Shown: in pieces, positions 11,320-20,742 of the stretch | Numbering within the stretch: position 1 is the first letter of the stretch | How the letters are laid out: each line of letters starts with the position of its first letter | Assembly (NCBI GenBank): GCA_022570795.1 | Contig: JAKUDP010000028.1 | Coordinates: 868,001-932,000 of the forward strand | Length of the DNA: 64,000 bases | From: Sphaerulina vaccinii | Lineage: Eukaryota; Ascomycota; Dothideomycetes; Mycosphaerellales; Mycosphaerellaceae | Direction: 5' to 3' | The notes under the pieces: model-generated | What the model saw: the letters and a program-made list of their open reading frames with translations, nothing else | Told to the model about the DNA's origin: nothing | Databases searched by the model: none | Translations under genes and position numbers: made by a program

Positions 11320-12544
11320 ATGTCAGCCAGCAACATGGCCGCTCTTGGCCCAATCGTACTGCCAGTGTCTCTCGTTCTGGAGGCCATGGCTCTCAGCAAA
11401 CCGAAAGAGCAGCCTCTGAAGATCATGGCGACTTGGGCCAGCATTTGCTCACTGCTGTATTTCTTAGCCCGCCCTCCACCAGGCTCATTTATGACACTCT
11501 GGCCGCTCGGAATGAATATCTTTGGGCTGGCTCAGAGGTGTATCAACTATCTATGGCTCAAGGACCCGTCTCAGTTTCATCGCAAGGAGAATAAGACTGC
11601 AGTCACTGATGGCAAGGGTGAGGTACACGGCTATCTTGATGCGTTGGACATTGCCACCACGTTCCGAGGCGTGGGCTGGTATGAACTTCTGGTCCATATT
11701 CTGCGGTGTACGCTGTGCACCATGCTGATCTGATTACAGGTCCTTCGAAGCCAAAGGCCTGCCGCAACCGACCGACGCCTCGCCGATTGTCTTCGCCGCC
11801 TCGCAGGTGGCTGCAGCTCTTGGGCGCTTCCTGGTCCTTGATCTCGCCATCTCCTATGCCAACGCGTTTGTGCCCTCGCTAGTGGGCGCTTCGATACCGA
11901 CTCGACTAGCCTTTGGATTCCTGATGATGTTCTACGTGAGGTGGACTATGGACATCCCCTGCCGCATCTTGTCTGCCCTTGCTGTGCTGTTTCTAGGCAG
12001 TTCTCCAGCATCCTGGCCTCCTCTCTTTGGGTCCTGGTCTGAAGCATATACCATTCGTCGATTCTGGTCTCACACCTGGCATCAAGGCATGCGTCTCATC
12101 GCTGAAGCTCCTGTCAACTTTGTTGTACATTCCCTCCTAGGCCTTCAGAAGGGCACGTATATCAGTCAATGGAGCAAGGTCTTCGGGAACTTCATGATGG
12201 CATTCCTCGACCACGCATACGGCCGTGTAATGGGTGGCGGCGATGTAATGAATGACTGGAACATGTTCATTCTGCATCCAATTGCGCTCTGGCTCGAGGA
12301 GACGACAAGGGATGTTCTTGTTGCTGCAGGCATCGTGAGCAAGGATAAAAGGTCGAGGACGGAGAGGTATCTAGGCTACTTGTGGGTGGGCTTGTTCAAT
12401 TGCTGGACCTTCTTGTATTTCATGGAAGGTGCAATCAGAGTGGAGGGCAATGTGCCTGCGCCAGCTGAAGGCTTGATAGAGCCACCCTTCGGCGCAAGTC
12501 TGGTCCTGCCAATCACGAGATGGATCACCGCTAGCATGAAATGA
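11320..12544 (+). CDS. Wax-synthase-domain (MBOAT) acyltransferase
   Basis: Two exons, 11320..11678 and 11740..12544, intron 61 nt (GTATGA..TTACAG); 387 aa starting MSASNMAALGPIVLP. The frame runs 4 codons further up but only to a TTG, so the ATG at 11320 is used. Multiple hydrophobic segments, the central FWSHTWHQGMR (His of the MBOAT/wax synthase active site) and a downstream WLEETTRDV segment identify the family. Fungal members in biosynthetic clusters O-acylate (often acetylate) terpenoid or polyketide hydroxyls in the ER membrane. It is transcribed towards the cluster and may decorate its product; the acyl donor and acceptor are not known. Confidence 0.85.
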
Positions 12545-12887
12545 CGGCGTATTCGTAGAGTGGCACTGTAATAGCGAAGAATTGAACTTATAGATTCACA
12601 CTTCTCAACCCTTGAGGCTGCACTAATCTGTATCTCGTGTATCAGCAGAATGGGTTCCGACACTCGCCAAGGCCAAGACGATTGCAACATCGACGCTATG
12701 GTAGGCAGAATTTCACGGGGCAGTGAGAGCTTGGCTGGTCAATTGACGAATGGATATTGCTCAACGTATGTGTCAGTTCTGCTGCCTGTTCCCCACCTGC
12801 TGTTATTCCCAAGCCTTTTCCATGAAAGTCGATGTCTCTGTGAACCATACGACATCAATGCTGACAACCACAGGTAGCGTAAGCGCC
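12545..12887. other. Convergent 3' intergenic region
   Basis: Between the stop codons of the acyltransferase and the SnoaL-like gene; no gene seen. Confidence 0.5.
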
Positions 12888-13376
12888 TCATCGCTGATGT
12901 GCCATATACTGTTTGAACCCAGGAAAGAACTCCATCACAGACGCCGCATCCATCATCTCATCTAGATGCGTGATCTTCTCTCCACTCTCGTCGAAGTCAA
13001 TATATATTGCGTACTCGTTGTGGTACTCTCCGAACGGTGTGACTCCAGTTGCAACAGCAAACACTGAAGCTTTGCTGCGCCGGGCGTCGTGCACAACGTG
13101 CTGTATCTTGAGCTGCGAAAAGAAACAAAGTAAGTGATAGTATGGAACAAGCAGATCGATGTGACTTACATCCCAATCCTGAATGCACTCGCATAATCTG
13201 GGTAGAAATGCTTCTAGTTCTTTGCGTCCTCTGCTAGGAATACCTAGCGCTAATGGCATCGTACGCTGTCGTACATCTGACGAGAATGTCTCCAGCATCC
13301 CCTCGGCGGACCCAGCTTCCCATGCTTCGAGGTACTTCTTCAACGTGAGATCTTGCATATGGGCGGGACCAGGCAT
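12888..13376 (-). CDS. SnoaL-like (NTF2 fold) polyketide cyclase/isomerase family protein
   Basis: Two exons, 13376..13170 and 13112..12888. The 57-nt intron (GTAAGT..CGCAG) is in frame and without a stop, so an unspliced reading adds 19 residues; spliced length is 143 aa. Features seen are an N-terminal helix with YLEAWEAGSAEGMLETF, a central MPLALGIPSRGRKELEAF segment, and a C-terminal half reading FGEYHNEYAIYIDFDESGEKI, where the repeated aromatic/acidic pattern is typical of NTF2-like SnoaL proteins. Members in fungal anthraquinone/xanthone clusters act as cyclases or isomerases on post-PKS intermediates, which fits the context. The exact reaction here is unknown. Confidence 0.7.
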   Translation of the reverse strand: MPGPAHMQDLTLKKYLEAWEAGSAEGMLETFSSDVRQRTMPLALGIPSRGRKELEAFLPRLCECIQDWDVSHIDLLVPYYHLLCFFSQLKIQHVVHDARRSKASVFAVATGVTPFGEYHNEYAIYIDFDESGEKITHLDEMMDAASVMEFFPGFKQYMAHQR

Positions 13377-14056
13377 GGGGGGTAGTCGTTCCTTCGTGGT
13401 ATGGCTACTGCAGTCTCGTGTTCGTGTCTCGTGCTTGATTGGATGTAATCGATCTTAGCTGAAGTGATATGAGTGTATAAGCCAGAGTAAGACTGTGAAG
13501 CGATAAGCAGCGGAGTGTGAGTCGATAACAATGTCTCACCTAGAGTGAGTGCCAATGTCTTGTGACATGCTCGGTATCGTCGGGACGAACCAAGGTCCGT
13601 ACTTTGCTTCAATCCTGCACCGGGGTCCGGACGCATACAGAGATAGACGTCTGCAGAGCAGGATCGTCAATCCGCAGAGTGCTGTTTCTGTAGAGAGACT
13701 GGAGCTATGCGACGTTCGGGGTACAATTTCCCACTACTCCAAATCGAAATAGTTGTGATGACGTACGTTTCTGTTGTATCTGTAGATCCACAGCTTCGTG
13801 CATTCCCAGCAAGCTCGTGGGAAGTAGGAGACGCCAGTCATCCCTGTCTGTTATAGCACTAGCCGACTGAGACGCTGACATATCCCACGATCTATTCGGA
13901 TCGCCGTACCGCATGCGAGTCCGCCTGGAACGTTTCGCTCTCTGTCTCAATAGCCGACTGTGCCGCTTGGGTTGCTGTCTTTTCGATTAGCCTTGAGAGC
14001 AGGTGAATGGAGAAGATTGTGAAAGGTTGATGGACGATGGCAGCTTCTGGCATATT
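13377..14056. other. Intergenic region upstream of the SnoaL-like gene
   Basis: Promoter of the SnoaL-like gene plus the 3' flank of the EthD gene. Short open frames only; none recognised. Confidence 0.5.
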
Positions 14057-14775
14057 TTATCTACCAACCTGCCACCACATATAGACAAGGCAAGAGAGAG
14101 TGGTGGTGGTGAGGCAGGTCTTGAGGTCGAAGAAGGTGCGCCTGACTTGGGAGGCAGGGAACTCCAACTTCTCGCATGGAGTGCCATCGTGAATGAACTC
14201 CTCAATCCATCCTATCGTCATCCTATCGAACACAATTAGTCAGGTGTCCCTGGCATAGCCATCTTGGCGCATCTCTCAAACAGTCAGACTTACATGCTCT
14301 TTTGTGTGTCTGCGAACTTCTCGTGATCACCAACCAGATGTTCCTGATACCAAGGGTCCTTCTTGATGTTCTTGTAGTCTTCGATGCTGTTGAACGTCAC
14401 TTGGCTGAAGCAGTCATAATCTGCGATGTTTCGCCTACAGCCAGTCAGCATGCAGCCCTACAAGTCGTGTTGGAGTGAAGTTCTCCTCGCTTCAACTTAC
14501 ATCTGTCGGTCCATGATATGATTCATCAGAGATCGAGTGCGGCCAGTGTTATGTACCTGTGTCCATCGCTTGATGCCGTACTTTGCCATGAGATCTTTCG
14601 TCAATGGAGCGGAGATCTTGTTCATGTGGTGCCTGTATTCCTCGTCGCTTAGCCCTGGCTTCTTGTATCCGAGGACTGTCAAACAGAGATATCTGCTGCC
14701 GATCTCATCGTTCGCCGGATCCTGGATCGGTAGATCGAGCTCGTTTGCCATTGTGATAGTTACAGTCTGAGACAT
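14057..14775 (-). CDS. EthD-domain protein, candidate atrochrysone carboxylic acid decarboxylase
   Basis: Three exons, 14775..14501, 14434..14294 and 14222..14057; introns 66 and 71 nt with GTAAGT donors. Spliced length 193 aa, starting [15 protein letters not shown]. The EthD ferredoxin-like domain includes [20 protein letters not shown], then [24 protein letters not shown] and [13 protein letters not shown]. EthD proteins of emodin/monodictyphenone-type clusters decarboxylate atrochrysone carboxylic acid, and the adjacent NmrA, dehydratase, SDR, thioesterase and PKS genes support that role. Beyond IEEFIHDG, where relatives usually end, there is a tail of about 41 residues; either the ancestral stop was lost or a further intron was missed. 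An upstream in-frame extension to 14961 was rejected as untypical. Confidence 0.8.
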
Positions 14776-15242
14776 GTTTGCAAGTGGTTGTTGTGCTGAA
14801 GCGTGGGCGTCGAAGTGGAGACAGTGTTTGATAGGATTGTCGCTGCTGTGCTTGTGCCACCATCTATATCGTGGCTTCCAGTTAGATATCTTACTCAGAC
14901 GATCGGTCTCCGAGATAAGCAATGCCTGTGACGATGTGTCGCGCAGTGGTCTACGAAGCACTCAGAGTGTCGTGGTATGGCCAAAAGAATTCCCATAACA
15001 CCTTCAAAATACATGCATGTCTGAACTGCTGCGCCACTCTTAACATGATGCGTCTCTGAAGTCGTGGCCATAGTAAATCGAAAGCTTGAGGTAATCTAGT
15101 CATTTCGCAGATCTGCCAAAGATGCGCGATGCGATCTGCACCTTGAACGCGTTGAATGATGTTCATCAATATGTTCGTACGGAAAGACTCCCACTATATC
15201 ATGCAAGCAAGCCATTCAAACTCCAAATAATTCAAAACAACT
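14776..15242. other. Intergenic region between the EthD and NmrA-like genes
   Basis: Upstream region of the EthD gene and 3' flank of the NmrA-like gene, both on the minus strand. Nothing else recognised. Confidence 0.5.
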
Positions 15243-16073
15243 TCAAGATCTTGGAAGATATGGGTGCAAGAATGGGAAGTAATGGCGGATGAGGCCAAAG
15301 AAGATGGTCCCTGGCGTACTCCTTTCGAACTTCGCCTTCCTGCCTGCGTTGATTACACCCACGTTCTTGCCATCCCACTGATCAGAAGTATCGCTTGCGG
15401 CTTCAATCATGCCAGCTGCCAAGTCCACATATGACAGGAAAGTCTCTTCGTCGTGGAGAGTGAGCTTATGACCCCGCCCGATATCCTTGGACAAGCCCCC
15501 AGGCTTGATATAGATCGTGGTAAGCCAGTCTTCCTGCGATCGCAAGAAAGTCTCAGTACGTCGAAGATCCTCATACACGTTGGAAGCGGCGCGCAGCATG
15601 ATGGGCCTGAAGTAGGGAATCTTGCGGCTGAGGTAATCATCGACTGTTGCAGAGGATAGCAAAACAAGCTTAGGCGGCTGATAGTCGTCCGATTCTGTCT
15701 TGAGCTTCTTCAGCGCCGCCACAGTTGCAGCAGACAGGTCCTGGCTGATGCGACATCCAGGAACATTATCATTCGTACTGGCGAGTAGGAATACAGCTCT
15801 TGCGCCCTGCATGCAGCGAGCCAGCAGATCCACATCCTGGATACTGCCTTCAAACACCTCGACTTTCTTGTTCTCTCTTGTTGCAGGCAGAGCGCCGAAG
15901 AGCTTAGCCTTGTTTCGACAGTAGGCGTGGATCTTTGTGTTCGGTGTCTCAAGCAAGTGTTCAATGATGGCCGTGCCAGTGTTCCCGGTGCAGCCCATGA
16001 TTGCGAACGTGGTAACACGCGGCTGTGAATCGGCCATCGTAGCCGAGTCGTCGGTAGGTATGTACTCTCCCAT
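15243..16073 (-). CDS. NmrA-like NAD(P)-binding oxidoreductase (atypical SDR)
   Basis: Single exon, 276 aa from the ATG at 16073; a second ATG 13 codons in (MADSQPRV) is also possible. The N-terminal Rossmann motif is [15 protein letters not shown] (GxxGxxG), followed by the [10 protein letters not shown] strand expected for NADP preference, [13 protein letters not shown] in the middle and [10 protein letters not shown] later. It resembles the AvfA/MdpK group of averufin-oxidase-like proteins found in anthraquinone clusters, which act on hydroxyanthraquinone intermediates. It is divergent from the dehydratase gene, with a shared upstream region of about 500 bp that could co-regulate both. The reaction is inferred only from context. 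Confidence 0.8.
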   Translation of the reverse strand: MGEYIPTDDSATMADSQPRVTTFAIMGCTGNTGTAIIEHLLETPNTKIHAYCRNKAKLFGALPATRENKKVEVFEGSIQDVDLLARCMQGARAVFLLASTNDNVPGCRISQDLSAATVAALKKLKTESDDYQPPKLVLLSSATVDDYLSRKIPYFRPIMLRAASNVYEDLRRTETFLRSQEDWLTTIYIKPGGLSKDIGRGHKLTLHDEETFLSYVDLAAGMIEAASDTSDQWDGKNVGVINAGRKAKFERSTPGTIFFGLIRHYFPFLHPYLPRS

Positions 16074-16572
16074 GATGATAGATGGTGAAGGGTGACCAGA
16101 GAAGTGCAAAGCTGGACTAAAGTTCTGGCTGCCTGCGCGGGCTATGCAGTTCCACGTTGGGCTCTTCCTTTGAGACAAGGTGGTGAAGGGAGTGATGAAG
16201 TACCAGCAGGTGTAGTCGTCGATCCCTGCACGTGGCATATAAAGTCCACCTTATTGAGGCTCGAGCTTGTCGGGTGAAGACCGGGTACCGGTCAACCAGT
16301 AGTTGTAGTAAGCCAGACACACTTGCTAGACCCTTCCGCCACAGTGTGCTTGGACTATGCCTCTGCGCCCTAGTCGAAGCCTGCTTCTACATCCACGGCA
16401 TCTCGCACTGTACATATAGACACCCATTGTCACTGCGGCTTCCGGGTTTCGGAGCTCAGCTTATAACATGGGCATGATCAGATGCAATGCTACAAGACAG
16501 CTCGCTCGCCTGCGCTCGCCAGTCATCGTGCCACCTTTCAGACAACTGCAACGACGATCATACGCTGCCATC
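16074..16572. promoter_or_regulatory. Divergent promoter region of the NmrA-like and dehydratase genes
   Basis: About 500 bp separate the two start codons (fewer if the dehydratase starts at 16468). No ORF with family resemblance is present apart from the possible N-terminal extension of the dehydratase. Confidence 0.45.
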
Positions 16573-17198
16573 ATGACCAAGTATCCTGAGTTCCAAGGTG
16601 AGTTTGCTACCATCATGAGATTGGCTTGTACTAAGTTCGAATCCAGATGTGATGGGATGCCAGGCGGCGCTGTTCGAGTGGGCGGACAGCTACGACGCGA
16701 AAGACTGGGATCGCCTGCGCGAGTGCGTTGCGCCCAAGCTCATGGTGCGTTCGCTACGACTGGAATACATGAATCCCGTGACTGTACTGAGGAGACCAGG
16801 TTGATTATCGTGCATTCCTGAACAAGAAGTGGGACGATATGCCTGCGGACGAGTTCGTGCAGATGGCATCTGATTCGCACTTCCTGGGCAACAAGATGAT
16901 CAAGACCCAGCATTTCCACGGCGGCAGTCGATATGAACAGGAGTCGGACGATAAGATCATCGGACACCACCAGATGCGCGTTGCACACCAGAAGTATGCC
17001 GACGAGTCTCTTCAGACGGTGGTCGCCAAGGGTCATGGCCATGGCACTGCCACCATTTGGTACAAGAAGGTGGACGGTGTCTGGAAGTTCGCGGGTCTGA
17101 TTCCCAACACGAGATGGACAGAGTACGACTTCCACAAGATCTTCCATCACGATGCTGAGAGCGAGGGCGAGTCTTCAGGGCCATCGTCGCCATCGTAG
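16573..17198 (+). CDS. Scytalone-dehydratase-like protein (anthraquinone-cluster dehydratase)
   Basis: Three exons, 16573..16597, 16647..16744 and 16800..17198, introns 49 and 55 nt; 173 aa, matching scytalone dehydratase (about 172). Residues aligned with the Magnaporthe enzyme are Tyr24-Asp25 (Y30-D31), Tyr44 (Y50), His79 (H85) and His104 (H110), all kept. The active-site Ser129 and Asn131 positions are Gly123 and Ala125 here, so the substrate probably differs from scytalone. Homologues such as MdpB/ClaB dehydrate reduced emodin to give chrysophanol-type compounds, which fits the neighbouring SDR. An in-frame ATG at 16468 would add 35 residues that are Arg-rich with no acidic residue (RRSYAAI before the usual start), resembling a mitochondrial presequence. 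Confidence 0.88.
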
Positions 17199-17947
17199 AC
17201 ATCCTCCATAGCCATAGTAATGATGATCGTCTCGTGCTGCTGTTCCAGATCCTGTGGTACCGTCGATAGGTTGATGGAGTTCGAGGTGTGTTCGTCGCGT
17301 TGTTGTCGCGTCGATGTCGTGATGTTCGTGGCGCGGTGTTCGTGATGTCTCAGATGTGGGTCTTGCGGCTCTTGCCGTGTCGTTCTTGCCTCTTGGCGTG
17401 ATCTTCGACAGGCATCTTCGGACTGCGATCCTTTCTCACCTCATCCTCTCTCTCTCACCCTTTCTCTCTGCTCACCACGGCACCGTGGCGGTCTCGCTAT
17501 GCATCTCGCGTCGAAGATGCCATAGAGAGTCTCCACAGTGCATCTCCACACGTTACTACAAGCATTCGCCGCCGGATCATATCTGCTTTACTCACTCCGT
17601 CCGCAAGAACTAATTTGGGCGGCGAGATGGCTAGCCACGTGTATCAGGACTGCCTCTGCACTTCACGGTCTGCGGCAGCTCCGGCAACACGACCTACGAG
17701 CTGCCATGGAGTCTCACGACCCTGAGTAAGTCGTGTCCATCTGCCAGCGAACGCTCTCCGGAGTGTGTCAATGAGCAGGCGACGATGAGCCTAAAGCATC
17801 TGTTCTTATAGACCGTTGCATTCACTCTCCTCAGCATCTCATTCCCCAGCACACAATCACCTTTCCTATCACATTCAGAATCTCGAGCATCACAAAGCAG
17901 CAGATCCTCAGCCCAGTACGTCTTCGCATATCACAACTACAGACACA
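17199..17947. other. Intergenic region upstream of the reductase gene
   Basis: Includes a CT-rich stretch near 17440-17470 and the promoter/5' UTR of the SDR. The SDR frame is open upstream to 17816 (44 codons, His/Ser-rich) but the family start is at 17948. No other gene seen. Confidence 0.5.
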
Positions 17948-18923
17948 ATGGGTTCCGTCGGTACATACGAGGCTGTTCACGTGCCATTCCGCCTGGATGG
18001 CAAAGTTGCCTTAGTCACTGGTTCAGGGCGAGGTATTGGTGCCTCTATTGCCGTGGAGCTCGCCAGACAAGGAGCCAAGGTCGTTGTGAACTACTCGTGA
18101 GTGGCCGTGGATTTGCATATATCTGATGACTACTTTGCTGATTATACAACAGGCGAGCAGCAGCACCAGCAGAGAAAGTGGTGCAAGAGATCAAGGCCCT
18201 CGGATCAGACGCAATCGCTATCAAGGCTGATGTCAGCAATGTCGACGACATCGTCCGTCTCTTCGAAGAGGCTGTGGCACACTTTGGCAAACTTGATATC
18301 GTCAGCTCCAACGCCGGCGTTGTTTCTTTCGGTCACTTGGAGGAGGTCACTCCAGTATGCCCATCGTCCTCTCGAAGTACGTGATGCACAACTGACACCT
18401 TAGCAGGAGGAGTTCGATCGTGTCTTCACCATCAACACTCGTGGCCAGTTCTTTGTTGCTCGCGAGGGCTACAAGCACTTGAACGATGGTGGCCGCATCA
18501 TCCTGACCAGCTCAAACACCGCCCGCGGCTTCGTCGTACCAAAGCACGCCATCTACTCTGGATCAAAAGGCTCTATCGAATCATTTGTTCCCGTCTTGGC
18601 CAAGGACTGCGGCAGCAGAAAGATCACAGTGAATGCTGTAGCGCCAGGTGGCACTGTCACGGATATGTTCCACGATGTCGCACACCACTACATCCCAGGC
18701 GGCGAGAAGTTGACCATTGACCAGCTGAAAGAGGTAAGCATTCGCTCGCCGGCCGTGCTCTCGTTTGAGACTAACATCTATCGCGTAGGCTGCTGCATAT
18801 GCCTCGCCACTACACCGATGTGGCTACCCACTTGATGTTGCTCATGCCGTGTGCTTCCTTGCTAGCAAGGAGGCGGAATGGGTCAACGGAAAGGTTATCC
18901 CAGTTGATGGCGGTGCTGCTTAA
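17948..18923 (+). CDS. Short-chain reductase of the T3HN/versicolorin reductase family
   Basis: Four exons, 17948..18096, 18153..18354, 18407..18733 and 18789..18923, introns 52-56 nt; 270 aa. Classical SDR features: the cofactor motif [11 protein letters not shown] in [11 protein letters not shown], Ser of LTSSNTARG, Tyr and Lys of IYSGSKGS, and the C-terminal [14 protein letters not shown]. Family relatives reduce tri/tetrahydroxynaphthalene, versicolorin or emodin hydroquinone (MdpC/ClaC type) with NADPH. With the adjacent dehydratase-like protein it forms the reduction-dehydration pair expected for deoxygenation of an anthraquinone. The second intron ends TTAGCAG; use of the upstream AG would insert one Gln before Glu-Glu-Phe. 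Confidence 0.92.
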
Positions 18924-19245
18924 AGAATGTTAGACAGAATGCATAACTAAACATAGACATGTAAATACGAACATTGACCCACAGTAGCTGACAATGTTCG
19001 ACCTTCTCCTGCCAAGAGCTTGCCAATCGGTTATCGTAGCTCGCTGACCTGGTGAGTGCCTTTCATCGACACGGGAGATCGGTAATGATAGTAACATTGG
19101 TCTCAGTTGGTTTATGTAGGTACTGGAAGACGGCAATGTGCTATACTCCTGCTTTTTGCTGCTCTGTCCGTGCCTTCGTCAACTATGCCGTCTTTGCTTC
19201 GAGTAGCCACGAGGCGAGAAGCGCGGCAAATGCTGCACACTTGCC
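18924..19245. other. Intergenic region downstream of the reductase gene
   Basis: Contains overlapping short open frames without recognisable families. The next coding-like sequence is the fragment starting near 19246. Confidence 0.45.
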
Positions 19246-19603
19246 TTGGAAACCAGGAGTGGCTCCACCGCCTTGTTCCTTGTCCCCGCTGTCAAGGAAG
19301 TATTTGCACTCGAAGACGCTATTGAGGAGGTGAGTCGCTACTGGTACCACGGAAGAAGACGGAAGCTAACAGATCACGATGATGGTCCCCCAAGCAATGC
19401 TCCCACGCCAACGCTCATTTGTTGTCACTTCCGATGTGTAAGTGCTTCTCGACATAGGCTTCCTCAGCTTCACGAAAGAAGTGCGCGCAGAGTTCGATGC
19501 CGCTTGCAACGTCGTAGTGATCGTAAACGGCCGTGAGACTGGTTACTCGATATGGAAAGCTGTCTCATTCTACCTGTCTAATATTGTCAAGCGCTACGCA
19601 TAG
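19246..19603 (+). pseudogene. Decayed gene fragment, possibly the C-terminal part of a class I terpene synthase
   Basis: The frame reads LFLVPAVKEVFALEDAIEE, passes a good 43-nt GTGAGT..AACAG intron (19330..19372), continues ITMMVPQAMLPRQRSFVVTSD, meets an in-frame TAA at 19439, and then resumes in the same frame with VLLDIGFLSFTKEVRAEFD to a stop at 19603. The last part resembles the NSE/DTE metal-binding region of fungal sesquiterpene synthases (ND..S..KE, then a hydrophobic V/I run after Asn), but the Asn-Asp pair is Ile-Gly here while Ser and Lys-Glu remain. There is no ATG at the left end, no aspartate-rich first metal motif upstream and one internal stop, so it is treated as a relic. 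The family call is tentative; an unrelated small orphan gene is the alternative. Confidence 0.33.
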
Positions 19604-19662
19604 TCGCCTCTATCCGGTACCCTTTTCCAACGCCCAAATGCAAGAATGATCGACTACACAAC

Positions 19663-20742
19663 TCAGCAAGCGCGAATTGCTGTCAGAGGCTTCAAAGGTG
19701 CCGACTTCACAGCATGTGTTGCAGCAGCTTGAGCAGGTTTCGCCAGCGAGAACCACTTCTTGACACCGGCACGCTTCTCGAAAGCCACCTTGCCATCGCC
19801 AGCCAACTTCCGCAGCACCTCATCCATGAATGGTTCCAGTGCAAGCTCTCGCGTTGAAGGATCGACATTGTCGCCGTACATCTTCAACACGAGGTCCTTG
19901 ACTGTGACACTCTTTTCTCCGGAGGTCTTGACGCGGTTCAGTGTCTGCATGACCTGGCGTTCTCGTCTGAGCTTGCCAGCGATCTCCTGGTTGAGCTTGC
20001 CTTGGAGGTCATCAATGACAGAGCCATGCGCAGAATGGCCCGTCTTGCATTTCTGATCTTTCATGAGGCTCAAGGATTCCATGAAGATTCCCAGATCTTC
20101 CACAGCACTGGTTCCGTGGCCAAGCACGTTATCGCCAGTGAACATGGCATTGTCTTCTTCGAGAACGAAGCAGATGTGATCCTCCGAATGGCCAGGAGTG
20201 TGCACGGCACGGACTGTGGCACCCTCTACACAGAACAGCTGGGCGTCAGCTATGGGTTGCTGACCAGAGTCGGGAGTGTGCTTGTAGACGGAACTGCGAA
20301 GCTCTGGATAAAGCTGCAGAAGATTCGGTACACCTCCGGTGTGATCGCCATGCCAATGCGTGAGCAGCACGTGCGAAAGCTTAATATCCATCTCTTTCAG
20401 TGTCTTCGCGATCAAATCGGCCCATTCCGGCTCACCACCGCCCGTGTCGATGAGCAACCGTACATGGCCCGTACCGATAACGTAGGTATTAGTTCCTTGG
20501 AATGTGAACTGTGGCGCAAATGATCAGTTAGGTTCTGGGAATTGCTATGGAGAGCAGGGCATGCTCGATGCTGTACTCACTCGTCCAGGATTCTGTCCTA
20601 GAATGCGCAGAACTCGAGGTGTCAGTTGTTCGACGTCAGCCAATTGAGGCAGTCGTGCAGTCTGTCCCTGCAGGTAATCCTCGAACGCGCATATGTTCAA
20701 CGACTTGTTGATTTGGCGATAGCCGCCTTTGTCGTCGCCCAT
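19663..20742 (-). CDS. Metallo-beta-lactamase thioesterase (atrochrysone carboxyl ACP thioesterase type)
   Basis: Two exons, 20742..20581 and 20508..19663, intron 72 nt (GTGAGT..CCACAG); 335 aa. The zinc-binding motif THWHGDHTGG is at residues 104-113 (His105, His107, Asp109, His110), with HTPGHSEDH and MFTGDNVLGHG as the next metal ligands. The N-terminal 54 residues and the C-terminal winged-helix-like segment match the LACTB2-like group used by emodin-type clusters. These enzymes hydrolyse the octaketide from a PKS that lacks its own TE domain, and the divergently transcribed PKS here indeed ends at its ACP. Complete and well supported. Confidence 0.93.
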
